Source: DATBMA01 sp036555105
GTDB taxonomy: Bacteria; Actinomycetota; Acidimicrobiia; Spongiisociales; ZC4RG35
Reading direction: 5' to 3'
Assembly (NCBI GenBank): GCA_036555105.1
Contig: DATBMA010000072.1
Coordinates: 1 to 26,049 of the forward strand
Length of the DNA: 26,049 nucleotides
In this document: positions 15,236 through 22,427 of the stretch, piece by piece
Position numbering within the stretch: position 1 is the first letter of the stretch
How the letters are laid out: each line of letters begins with the position of its first letter
The notes under the pieces: model-generated
Seen by the model: the letters and a program-made list of their open reading frames with translations, nothing else
Database searches by the model: none
What the model was told of the DNA's origin: nothing
Made by a program: the position numbers and the translations under genes

Positions 15236-16360
15236 TCAGACCGAGGGCTGATGATCGACGATGTCGTCGAGCGCCGCGAGCAGCTTTGAGTCCTCCTCTT
15301 CGGTCCCAACCGTCACCCGCAGCCACCCATCCTCGAACGGGCGCACGATCACACCGCGTTGCAGGAACTCTCGGAAGGCAGCCTCGCTGTCCCTACCGAT
15401 GCGGAAGTAGACGAAGTTGGCCTGGCTGTCACTGCGCTCAATGCCCCGCGCGGTCAACTCCTTCTCGATCAGATCTCGGCCGCTGGTGATCATGCGGCTG
15501 CGCTCGGCCACCCTTCCGGGATGGCGGAGGGCTTCGATCGCTCCGACCTGAGCCAGAGAGTTGACCGTGAAGGGGTTCTGGGCCCGGCGAAAGCCTTTGA
15601 TCAGCTCGGGATCGGCCACCGCGTAGCCGAGTCGCAGCGCCGCGAGCCCGTAGACCTTGCTGAAAGTGCGGGTGACTACCAGGTTGGGATGCTGCAGGAC
15701 CTGAGGCACAGCCGTCGCATAGTCGGAGGCAGTCACGAACTCGTGATAAGCCTCGTCGATCACCACCACCACGTCTTCGGGAATCGAGCCGAGGAAGTAG
15801 GACACTGCCTCTGCGGCGACATGGGTCCCGGTCGGGTTGTTGGGATTGCAGATGAAGACCACCGACGTATCGTCGGCAACAGCCGCGGCCATGGCCTCGA
15901 GGTCATGACGGTGCCCCTCGGCCAGCGGCACCTCGATCTGCCTGCTCCCGGCCTGGAGCGAAGCGAGCCGGTAGATGATGAACGCCGGCCAGGCGTAGAC
16001 CGCCGAAGTGTCGGGTCCTCCCAAGGCGTTGGCCATCACCGACAGCAACTCGGTCGATCCGCCCCCGAACCAGAGATGGTCTGGCTCTACGCCCACCCGG
16101 GCGGCCACCGCCTCTGCCAGGTCGTGCTCGTCGTTGTCCGGGTACCGGTTCAGCTCGAAGGTGGCGGCGCTGATGGCTTCCTGCACCTCGGGGAAGGGCG
16201 GCAGCGGCGACTCGTTGGAGGCCAGCTTGACGATGTCTTCGGGAGCGATCCCGAGCTCTCTCGCCACTGCCGAGATAGGCCTGCCGGGCCGGTATGGGTC
16301 GATGTGCTGCAAGGCAGGCCGAAGCCGGGGCACGATAAGAGGGTAGCGGGGCGGACGCAT
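15236..16360 (-). CDS. hisC: Histidinol-phosphate aminotransferase
   Basis: A 374-residue class I/II PLP aminotransferase of the HisC type, converting imidazole-acetol phosphate to histidinol phosphate in histidine synthesis. Visible are KLASNESPLPPFPEVQ, YPDNDEHDLAEA, CNPNNPTGT (171-179), DEAYHEF with the PLP-contacting Asp202, and TFSKVYGLAALRLGY with PLP Lys235. Because no other his genes are adjacent, it may instead serve aromatic amino acids, as some actinobacterial HisC-like enzymes do. ATG 16360 has GGAGAGG just upstream. The 115-nt gap to the protease gene (15121-15235) holds only a 10-bp palindrome, GGTAGCTACC, and no gene. Confidence 0.92.
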   Translation of the reverse strand: MRPPRYPLIVPRLRPALQHIDPYRPGRPISAVARELGIAPEDIVKLASNESPLPPFPEVQEAISAATFELNRYPDNDEHDLAEAVAARVGVEPDHLWFGGGSTELLSVMANALGGPDTSAVYAWPAFIIYRLASLQAGSRQIEVPLAEGHRHDLEAMAAAVADDTSVVFICNPNNPTGTHVAAEAVSYFLGSIPEDVVVVIDEAYHEFVTASDYATAVPQVLQHPNLVVTRTFSKVYGLAALRLGYAVADPELIKGFRRAQNPFTVNSLAQVGAIEALRHPGRVAERSRMITSGRDLIEKELTARGIERSDSQANFVYFRIGRDSEAAFREFLQRGVIVRPFEDGWLRVTVGTEEEDSKLLAALDDIVDHQPSV

Positions 16361-16388
16361 TGGCCTCTCCGCCAGTCCCTCACGATCC

Positions 16389-16404
16389 AGTACTCAGTAC
16401 TCAG
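16389..16404. repeat. Two tandem GTACTCA units
   Basis: AGTACTCAGTACTCAG comprises two copies of a 7-bp unit, upstream of hisC and of the divergent E1 gene. The unit differs from GTACTTG (16501-16531) at two positions, so the arrays may be related. Confidence 0.6.
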
Positions 16405-16438
16405 ACGGGAGCCTCAGCCCTTGAAGCGGAGGTGAGCA

Positions 16439-16466
16439 ACGGCTCCCCAAAATGGCGTGGAGCCGT
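16439..16466. promoter_or_regulatory. Hairpin in the hisC-E1 divergent region
   Basis: ACGGCTCC (16439-16446) and GGAGCCGT (16459-16466) form a perfect 8-bp inverted repeat with a 12-nt loop. TGGAGCC (16458-16464) can alternatively pair with GGCTCCA (16491-16497), so two mutually exclusive folds are possible. It may be an operator, a terminator or part of an interspersed repeat. Confidence 0.4.
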
Positions 16467-16500
16467 CGGTCACTGCTCGGCGCAGCCGCCGGGCTCCAGT

Positions 16501-16531
16501 CTTGGTACTTGGTACTTGGTACTTGGTACTT
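16501..16531. repeat. Tandem array of 4.4 CTTGGTA units
   Basis: Four perfect head-to-tail copies of the 7-bp CTTGGTA plus CTT, ending 23 nt before the chosen E1 start. A short copy occurs at 6754-6763. The copies are identical, as expected of a recently expanded or slippage-prone array. Between 16361 and 16554 nothing gene-like is seen besides the repeats and hairpin. Confidence 0.85.
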
Positions 16532-16554
16532 CCTCATGTGGCAGACTCGCGCTC

Positions 16555-18657
16555 GTGGCGGCGCCCGTCGCGGACGAGCCTGGCTTCGAAACCCTTCGCA
16601 TCCTCGACCCGTCCGGGAGGCTGGTCGGGGATGACCCGATGATCCCCTCCCATCTCCTGGCAGAGATGTACCGCCTGATGGTCCTCTCCCGCGAGTTCGA
16701 CCGCCGCATGCTCGCCTTGCAGCGGCAGGGTCGGATCGGCACCTACGCCATGCTCGAGGGGCAGGAGGCCACCCAGATCGGATCGGCCCTCGCCCTCGCC
16801 CCCGGCGACTTCGTCTTCCCCTCCTACCGAGAGCACGGAGTCCAACTGGCAAGGGGGATGCCTGCCGAGGTGGTGATGTCCTACTGGCGGGGCTTGCCCA
16901 ACTCGTCATGGGATGTCAAGAAGTACGGGATGGCGGTCGTGACCGTGCCCATCGCCACCCAGCTCCCCCACGCGGTCGGTCACTCGTATGTGACCAAGCT
17001 GGAGGGGCGCGAGTCGGTCACCGCCGTCTACTTCGGAGACGGGGCTACCAGTGAGATCGACTTCCACTCCGGGATGAACTTCGCGGGCGTGTGGAAGACC
17101 CCGACGGTCTTCTTCTGTGCCAACAACCTCTATGCGATCTCGGTGCCGTACGACCTGCAGACGGCGTCACCGACCATCGCCCAAAAAGCCGAGGCCTATG
17201 GGTTCGAAGGCGTGAGGGTCGACGGCATGGACGTGGTGGCGGTCTATCAGGCCACCGCGGCGGCAGTGGCCAAGGCCAGGTCAGGTGGCGGGCCCACTCT
17301 GATCGAGGCGGTGTGCTACCGGTTCGGGCCTCACGCCACGGCCGACGATGCCCACCTTTACAGGGACGAGGCTGAGGAGACAGAGTGGCGTCTGCGGGAC
17401 CCGATCGACCGACTGCGGGCATATCTGGCCGAGCGGGGTGAGCTCGACGACCAGGTGGCCGAGAAGGTGGCCATGGAGGTAGGCGACCTGGTCGAGGCCG
17501 CCATCACCGAGATCGAGGCGAAGCCGCTGCCGAGTCGCGACGAGGCGATCCGGCATGCGTATCAACGCATCCCCGCCTTGCTGGTGGAGGAGCTCCACGA
17601 GGTCCAAGTGGCCGCCGGGGAGCAACTGACGGAATTCGCCGCCGACGAGATCTGGTCGATCGGGACCGACCCGGAGCCCTCGGGCCCTCGCCGCCCGATG
17701 ACGATGGCCGACGCCTTGAACACGGCACTTCACCAAGGGATGGGGCTCCGTCCAGAGACGATCCTGCTCGGTGAGGACGTGGGCAAGGTCGGAGGAGTGT
17801 TCCGCATCACCGAAGGCCTGCAGGAACGGTTCGGGGCCGGACGGGTCATCGACACCCCGCTGAACGAGTCGGGGATCGTCGGAACCGCGGTCGGCATGGC
17901 GGTGGCCGGAGCCAGGCCGATAGCCGAGGTTCAGTTCGACGGCTTCGTCTATCCGGCCTTCGACCAGATCGTCAGCCATCTCGGTCGCTTCCGATACCGG
18001 ACGAGAGGCCAGGTGGGGATGCCGGTCGTGGTTCGGTTCCCCAGCGGGGCGGGGATCGGAGCGCACGAGCACCATTGCGACTCCCCCGAGGCCTATTTCG
18101 TGCATGCCCCTGGCCTCGTGGTGGTGTGCCCGTCCTCGCCATACGACGCCAAGGGGCTGCTCGCCGCCGCACTGGAGAGTGAGGACCCGGTGATTTTCCT
18201 CGAGCCGAAGGTGCTGTACCGGGCGGGGCGGGAGGAGGTGCCGGCGGAGCACTACCTCATACCGATCGGGCGCGCCAGGGTGCGGCGGAGCGGGGACGAT
18301 CTCACCATCGTCACCTACGGGGGAATGGTGCCGGTCTGCCTGGAGGCGGCGGAGAGGTCAGAGGCTTCCATCGAGGTGATCGACCTACGCACCCTGTTCC
18401 CCTGGGATCGGGAGACGGTGATCGGATCGGTGGAGCGCACGGGCAGGCTCCTCGTCGTCCAAGAGCCGCAGGGTGCCGCCGGTGTCGGCGCGGACGTCTC
18501 GGCTGTCGTCGCCGAGCGGGCGATGTACGCGCTGCAGGGGCCCATCGTCCGGATCAGCGGGTTCGACGCACCCTGGCCGCAGTTCGCCATCGAGAAGCAC
18601 GCGCTGGTGACGGTCCCCCGCGTGCTGGCTGGAATCAATCAGGCCCTGGCCGGATGA
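16555..18657 (+). CDS. Fused E1 alpha-beta subunit of a pyruvate or branched-chain 2-oxoacid dehydrogenase
   Basis: A single chain of about 700 residues combining both E1 subunits of an alpha2beta2-type 2-oxoacid dehydrogenase. The alpha part (about 1-370) has LQRQGRIGTYAMLEGQEA, the ThDP/Mg site GDGATSE (near 161) through CANN (near 189), and GPHATADDAHLYR. The beta part begins near 380 with RRPMTMADALNTAL and has LLGEDVGKVGGVF, GIGAHEHHCDSPEA and VVQEPQGAAGVG. Cytoplasmic; needs E2 and E3, neither of which is adjacent. PDH and branched-chain types look too similar to separate by eye; the alpha part reads slightly more PDH-like. The GTG at 16555 is chosen because the frame upstream reads through the tandem repeat; there is no good Shine-Dalgarno sequence, so the start is uncertain. 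Confidence 0.9.
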   Translation: MAAPVADEPGFETLRILDPSGRLVGDDPMIPSHLLAEMYRLMVLSREFDRRMLALQRQGRIGTYAMLEGQEATQIGSALALAPGDFVFPSYREHGVQLARGMPAEVVMSYWRGLPNSSWDVKKYGMAVVTVPIATQLPHAVGHSYVTKLEGRESVTAVYFGDGATSEIDFHSGMNFAGVWKTPTVFFCANNLYAISVPYDLQTASPTIAQKAEAYGFEGVRVDGMDVVAVYQATAAAVAKARSGGGPTLIEAVCYRFGPHATADDAHLYRDEAEETEWRLRDPIDRLRAYLAERGELDDQVAEKVAMEVGDLVEAAITEIEAKPLPSRDEAIRHAYQRIPALLVEELHEVQVAAGEQLTEFAADEIWSIGTDPEPSGPRRPMTMADALNTALHQGMGLRPETILLGEDVGKVGGVFRITEGLQERFGAGRVIDTPLNESGIVGTAVGMAVAGARPIAEVQFDGFVYPAFDQIVSHLGRFRYRTRGQVGMPVVVRFPSGAGIGAHEHHCDSPEAYFVHAPGLVVVCPSSPYDAKGLLAAALESEDPVIFLEPKVLYRAGREEVPAEHYLIPIGRARVRRSGDDLTIVTYGGMVPVCLEAAERSEASIEVIDLRTLFPWDRETVIGSVERTGRLLVVQEPQGAAGVGADVSAVVAERAMYALQGPIVRISGFDAPWPQFAIEKHALVTVPRVLAGINQALAG

Positions 18658-18742
18658 GCAGGCGTCGCTCACCGGCACGCGATTCGCGAATTTCTCGCCT
18701 CCAACCCACAGCCCAGGGAGTAGGTTCCGAGGAGCCGCGGCA

Positions 18743-18898
18743 TTGTCCAATACGAATGTGGACCAGGTTCACGACAAGTCCTACAACCAAGGGTCACAGA
18801 AGGCCTGGGGGAATGTTGGAGCACATGAGTGGACCGAGGACGGGATCCTCTGGGCCTACGGGCAGAACGGAGAGAGCGATCTCTGTAAGACCTTCTGA
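18743..18898 (+). CDS. Small ORF, 51 residues, unknown
   Basis: An ORF beginning TTG at 18743, preceded by GAGGAG (18729-18734) at 8 nt spacing, and ending at TGA 18896-18898. The product contains SYNQGSQKAWGNVGAHEW and WAYGQNGESDLCKTF; it is rich in Trp, Gly, Asn and Gln, unlike the Arg/Pro-rich noise of wrong frames here. I recognise no family. It could be a genuine small protein or the surviving C-terminus of a larger degraded gene; the same frame stays open upstream into the end of the E1 gene but shows nothing protein-like. It sits 21 nt before the lipoprotein gene at 18920. Confidence 0.4.
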   Translation: MSNTNVDQVHDKSYNQGSQKAWGNVGAHEWTEDGILWAYGQNGESDLCKTF

Positions 18899-18919
18899 CA
18901 TCGGCCTCGATCCGGGGCC

Positions 18920-19795
18920 ATGATCCCTCGTAGACATTCGCTGTCGGAAGCGGTGCCTATTCTCCTCTTCTTCGCCCTGTCATCCTGTCGTCTGCCCGCT
19001 TCGACGACCTCCTCGCCAGACACGACAACTTCTGCGATAGGTGGGTTCACTCAAGCCTTGGGCATCGCCATAGATGAAGACACGACGCTGTCTGACCAAG
19101 ACCTTGTCGTTGTGACATCAGCGATGCGGCGCGCAGCAGTGGTCTGCGAGTCTTCTTCGACTTGCGCAGATGAGCTGCACTACGACCTGTCCACATCACT
19201 TCTCGTCGACTTTCAACGTGTACTCACTGCTCCGGCAGTGGACCTGGCTGTAGCCAATAGGCCGGGGACCGAAGCGCGCCGATTCGCTGAGTTTGATGTC
19301 GGAGCTTCGGAAGCTCGATGTCTCTTTGCGGTAACCGAGTTCCTACCGGCAGCGGGTACCCCTCCAGAGGAACTTGACGGAGTCGTTGCGGCCCTCAAGG
19401 TTTTCCCACCGGAGAACGAGGAATGCGACATCGCTCAGGTCCAGACAATTGCGACGGCATTCCATGTTGATAACCAGATCGCTTGCGATGGTGGCCCAAC
19501 AGTCACGTTGGTAGACGACGGGCAATTGGTCCCAGACGATCGGGCCGACTTGATCGTGCCAGCCTGTCCGTTCGACCTCATTCTTGTCCGAATGCTCGAC
19601 GGCTCGATCCAGTCGGCCGAGATTCGGCGGATCCGGGCCACGACCTCGAGTGGGTATCACACAATCGAGGTAGACCGGCCTGCTAGCGGCAGATATCGGC
19701 TCGTGTTGGCGCCGGCAGACGGGGGCAACGACCTCATGCCGTGGCCGCTGGTCTCTCCTCCATACTCGTTCCCTGTTTCACCCGCGGCTGGTTAG
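18920..19795 (+). CDS. Predicted lipoprotein of unknown function
   Basis: A 291-residue protein with a signal peptide and lipobox LSSC (Cys23), then a Ser/Thr-rich linker (STTSSPDTTTSA) and a globular part with no family I recognise. Cysteines at VCESSSTC, ARCLF, EECDI, IACDGG and PACPFD suggest disulfides in the exported domain; the C-terminus is beta-rich (YHTIEVDRPASGRYRLVLAPADGG). ATG 18920 has only a weak GGGG upstream; no better start gives a signal peptide. Base composition is lower in G+C than in the E1 gene, resembling the protease-lipoprotein patch. It converges on the DUF4177 gene. Confidence 0.75.
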   Translation: MIPRRHSLSEAVPILLFFALSSCRLPASTTSSPDTTTSAIGGFTQALGIAIDEDTTLSDQDLVVVTSAMRRAAVVCESSSTCADELHYDLSTSLLVDFQRVLTAPAVDLAVANRPGTEARRFAEFDVGASEARCLFAVTEFLPAAGTPPEELDGVVAALKVFPPENEECDIAQVQTIATAFHVDNQIACDGGPTVTLVDDGQLVPDDRADLIVPACPFDLILVRMLDGSIQSAEIRRIRATTSSGYHTIEVDRPASGRYRLVLAPADGGNDLMPWPLVSPPYSFPVSPAAG

Positions 19796-19816
19796 GCCCT
19801 GGCCGGCTGAGCAGTC

Positions 19817-20050
19817 TCAGGCGGTAGCCGCCCTGCGGAAGAACGCGACCGTGACTCCCCTCCGGTCATCCGCCTTGAAGATCTTCCCCACCACGTTGAC
19901 CTCGGCGATCTGGAACAGCTCCCAGCCGTCGGTAGCCAATTGGTTGAACCTCGAGGCGAGGGCGTTGATCGCCTCCGTGCTGTGGGCCCCGGTCCGCATG
20001 AACATCTTCTCCTCCAGGAACACCGCCTCCGTGTGGTACTGGTAGGCCAT
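19817..20050 (-). CDS. DUF4177-like small protein
   Basis: A 77-residue protein with the pattern of DUF4177: YQYHTEAVFLE at the N-terminus, then ALASRFNQLATDGWELFQIAEV, the characteristic LN-x-L-x-x-x-GWEL segment, and a closing FFRR strand. Function unknown; cytoplasmic. ATG 20050 follows AGGAGG at close spacing; an in-frame ATG at 20062 lacks a Shine-Dalgarno sequence. The much longer open frame upstream (to 20743) overlaps the netrin-like gene in another frame and is not real. It lies 47 nt downstream of that gene on the same strand. Confidence 0.75.
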   Translation of the reverse strand: MAYQYHTEAVFLEEKMFMRTGAHSTEAINALASRFNQLATDGWELFQIAEVNVVGKIFKADDRRGVTVAFFRRAATA

Positions 20051-20097
20051 CGCCCTCCTCATCTTCTGGAATGAGGGGACCGTACCGAGCCGACCGC

Positions 20098-20634
20098 TCA
20101 GACGGCGCGGGCCCGCTGGCGGGTGATCAGCCAGACCCCGCCGACCAGCGCCAGTCCCCCGACCGCCAATCCGACCCCCTGCCAATCGACCCGGGTAGGA
20201 CGCTCGATATCGGGCGGGACCCCGATGGTCCCGGTGGCAGATGGTGGTGCCCCTGATCCGAGCTGGGAGGTGGTCTGATCGACGTCGGCAATCGAACAGA
20301 GATTGCTCTCGAGGTCGGACCCGTTGAGCGAGGCGAAGACCGCCAGCCGCTGGCCCACCGGAGATGAGAGACCGCAGGCGGCGCTGTCGCCGGCCGAGTA
20401 GACGGCCACCTCGCGGCCGATGTCCCCCGCATATACGGCCTCCACGTCGAACAAGAAGACGGAGCGGCCCTGGACGTTGGTAGTCCGCTGGGCGGTGAGG
20501 GTCCCGATGAAGGCGGCCGGGCTTCCCTTGAGAAGTTCCTGCGGCTCGGCCAACGCACAGCTGCAGGCACGGGCGGGGCCTGCCCAACCCATCATCGCCA
20601 GTACCAGCAGAGAGAGAGTCACGAACCGCTTCAT
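20098..20634 (-). CDS. Exported netrin/TIMP-like domain protein with C-terminal membrane anchor
   Basis: A 178-residue protein with a signal peptide (MKRFVTLSLLVLAMMGWAGPARA) followed by CSCALAEPQELLKGSPAAFIGTL, the N-terminal CxC pattern of the bacterial netrin/TIMP-like (OB-fold) family; further cysteines (SAACGLSS, SNLCSI) would complete disulfides. Residues about 153-173 (GVGLAVGGLALVGGVWLI) form a transmembrane helix with a basic tail, so the domain is displayed outside, anchored at its C-terminus. Similar proteins often read TSCSC-type mature N-termini. No function is established from the sequence. The ATG at 20634 is set by the signal peptide; there is no good Shine-Dalgarno sequence. 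Confidence 0.78.
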   Translation of the reverse strand: MKRFVTLSLLVLAMMGWAGPARACSCALAEPQELLKGSPAAFIGTLTAQRTTNVQGRSVFLFDVEAVYAGDIGREVAVYSAGDSAACGLSSPVGQRLAVFASLNGSDLESNLCSIADVDQTTSQLGSGAPPSATGTIGVPPDIERPTRVDWQGVGLAVGGLALVGGVWLITRQRARAV

Positions 20635-20741
20635 GGTGTTTCGACGAGCGACGAGCCCAGTCGGTTCCTCGCCGGCCGAAATCGTAGGCAAGGCCGCCTC
20701 CCAAGCCGTCGTACCCCACCTCTGGCCATACTGACCGAAAC

Positions 20742-21308
20742 ATGGTTGACCGGACACCGATCGTGGCTGTATTCGGATCGTCACAGACCAGGGACTCCGA
20801 GCCTGGATACGCGGAGGCGACGCGCTTGGGCCACCGCCTCGGGGAGATGGGATTCGCCGTGGCGAACGGCGGTTACGGCGGGACAATGGAGGCGGTGTCG
20901 GCCGGGGCTCGAGCGGCAGGAGCCAGAGTGCTTGGGGTCACTGCCCCTTCGCTCTTCCCGATGCGCGGGGGCGGCAACCCCCATCTAACCGAAGAGACTC
21001 ACGCCGAGACGCTCGGTGAGCGCATCGCCACCCTCGTCAACATGGCAGACGCCACCATCGCTCTCCCCGGGAGCCTGGGCACCGCGGCCGAACTGATCGT
21101 TGCCTGGAACGACAACTTCGTGGCGAGCCGGGCAGGGGGGCGGCATCGTCCCCAGTTCGCGGTCGGCCCCGCGTGGCAGGAGCTGGTCGAATTGCTTGGA
21201 GCCCGGGTCGACGCCGACAGCTCCTTGGTCGAGTGCGTCGCCGATGTCGATCAGGCAGCGGATCGGCTGGGCGTAATTCTCTCTGGACGCCGCGAAATGC
21301 GGGCGTAG
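20742..21308 (+). CDS. LOG-family protein (lysine-decarboxylase-like Rossmann protein)
   Basis: A 188-residue protein of the LOG/TIGR00725 type. It has VFGSSQTRDSEPGYAEATRLG at the N-terminus, GGYGGTMEAVSAGA (43-56) and PGSLGTAAEL (109-118). The canonical LOG motif PGGxGTxxE is PGSLGTAAE here: the second Gly is Ser, but Gly-Thr and the catalytic Glu117 remain. Well-studied members release the base from nucleoside 5'-monophosphates (cytokinin activation); whether this one does is unknown. ATG 20742 has no Shine-Dalgarno sequence; CATACT (20727-20732) may be its -10. The stop lies 11 nt before the next small gene. Confidence 0.86.
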   Translation: MVDRTPIVAVFGSSQTRDSEPGYAEATRLGHRLGEMGFAVANGGYGGTMEAVSAGARAAGARVLGVTAPSLFPMRGGGNPHLTEETHAETLGERIATLVNMADATIALPGSLGTAAELIVAWNDNFVASRAGGRHRPQFAVGPAWQELVELLGARVDADSSLVECVADVDQAADRLGVILSGRREMRA

Positions 21309-21319
21309 CCTGTCTTTCG

Positions 21320-21535
21320 ATGCCCGCCGCCCGTAGGAGGCCGAGCCGTCGGGCCCGTTCCGACTGTCGCGCCGGCCGACACAGATATGGATCCCCCCGC
21401 GAGGTGGGAGGAGGAATCGTTCGGCGTCGGTGCCGCATTTGCGGCGCGGTCTCGATCGATCTGACCACTGCCTCCGAGCCCTCGTCCACAGCATTTGCCT
21501 CCCGGCGCGCGAGCAATAACCTCGATTCCCGTTGA
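21320..21535 (+). CDS. Small zinc-ribbon candidate coupled to the MutT1-like gene
   Basis: A 71-residue basic protein starting at ATG 21320. It has Cys16 and His21, then GGGIVRRRCRICGAVSIDLT with Cys38 and Cys41, which together could bind one zinc; the C-terminal 25 residues look disordered. Its TGA (21533-21535) overlaps the TTG start of the MutT1-like gene in the sequence TTGA, the arrangement of translationally coupled genes; this supports both the small gene and the TTG start. TAGCCT (21306-21311) ends 8 nt before the ATG and could be a -10 for a nearly leaderless transcript. Function unknown; RNA or protein binding is possible. Confidence 0.6.
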   Translation: MPAARRRPSRRARSDCRAGRHRYGSPREVGGGIVRRRCRICGAVSIDLTTASEPSSTAFASRRASNNLDSR

Positions 21536-22404
21536 GTGAGGACAACCCGCCTCTGATCCTTGCCGCCGGAGGAGTCGTGTTTCGCAAGCTCTCCGGAGCG
21601 GACGAGGTGCTGCTGGTCCATCGGCCCCGCTACGACGACTGGAGCCTGCCCAAGGGGAAGTACAACCCCGATGAGGGCGCCCCCGAGGCAGCGTTGCGTG
21701 AGGTCCTCGAGGAGACCGGCCAGGAAGCGACGATCACCCGTGCCCTGGGGCCGACCGAGTACCTGGTCAACGAGTCGCCCAAGCGGGTCGAGTGGTTCGC
21801 GATGCGGTCCGAAGGCAACGGTCGGTTCGCGCCGAACCCTGAGGTCGACGAGACGAGGTGGATGAAGCTGGCGGAGGCCCGCTCGTTTCTCACCTATGAC
21901 CGTGATCGCGAGGTGCTCGGGCGCTATGAGGCGACCGTGCCCGGAACCGTGTACCTGCTCAGGCACGTGGCAGCGGGCAACCGGAGTGCTTGGAAAGGCG
22001 ACGACCGGCTCCGCCCAGCCAGTCCGAAGGGGAAGAAGCAGGCGGCAGCGATCGTCGCGGCCATGGAGGGCAAGCCGCTTGAACGGATCATCTCGAGCCC
22101 CTACGTGCGTTGTGTCATGAGCGTCGAGCAGCTGGCGGAACAACGGGGGCTGGAGGTCGAGATCTCAGAGGCGCTGGCCGAAGGTGAGGACCAGGCACCA
22201 CTGGACCTGGTCGAGGGCCTGATCGGGGTGAATGCGCTTCTGTGCAGTCACGGAGACGTCATCCCCTACATCATCGGCATATTGGAGGGCCGGGGGCTCA
22301 GGATCCCGCCCCATCACGACTATCGGAAGTCGTCGACGTTCGTGCTCGAGCGCGAGGGGGCCTTCTTCTCGACCGCCACCTACATCCCCCCGCCCCAGGT
22401 CTGA
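21532..22404 (+). CDS. MutT1-like Nudix hydrolase fused to histidine phosphatase domain
   Basis: A 290-residue two-domain protein. The N-terminal Nudix domain has the box G42-x5-E48-x7-R56-E-V-L-E-E-T-G (42-63); the C-terminal half has LLRHVAAG (Arg144-His145, the histidine-phosphatase catalytic pair), ISSPYVRCVMSVEQL and LLCSHGDVIP. This is the layout of mycobacterial MutT1, which hydrolyses 8-oxo-(d)GTP and diadenosine polyphosphates, so nucleotide-pool sanitation is the likely role. In SixA-type proteins the second domain acts on phosphohistidine. Start TTG 21532, overlapping the previous stop (TTGA). It converges on kgd with 18 nt between the stops. Confidence 0.92.
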   Translation: MSEDNPPLILAAGGVVFRKLSGADEVLLVHRPRYDDWSLPKGKYNPDEGAPEAALREVLEETGQEATITRALGPTEYLVNESPKRVEWFAMRSEGNGRFAPNPEVDETRWMKLAEARSFLTYDRDREVLGRYEATVPGTVYLLRHVAAGNRSAWKGDDRLRPASPKGKKQAAAIVAAMEGKPLERIISSPYVRCVMSVEQLAEQRGLEVEISEALAEGEDQAPLDLVEGLIGVNALLCSHGDVIPYIIGILEGRGLRIPPHHDYRKSSTFVLEREGAFFSTATYIPPPQV

Positions 22405-22427
22405 CAGGCCGAGGCCGCCGGGTCAGA
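22400..22427. terminator. Bidirectional hairpin joining the mutT1-like and kgd stop codons
   Basis: TCTGAC (22400-22405) and GTCAGA (22422-22427) pair over 6 bp, with a GGC/GCC inner pairing possible in the loop. Each arm contains one of the two convergent stop codons (TGA on plus, TGA on minus). No U-run; a compact shared terminator is an inference. Confidence 0.35.

Noticed and set aside
16501..16531. Possible CRISPR-like array
   Set aside because: Units are 7 bp and head-to-tail with no spacers and no cas genes nearby.
16360..16554. N-terminal extension of the E1 gene
   Set aside because: The added residues are translated from tandem repeats and a hairpin and do not resemble E1 proteins.
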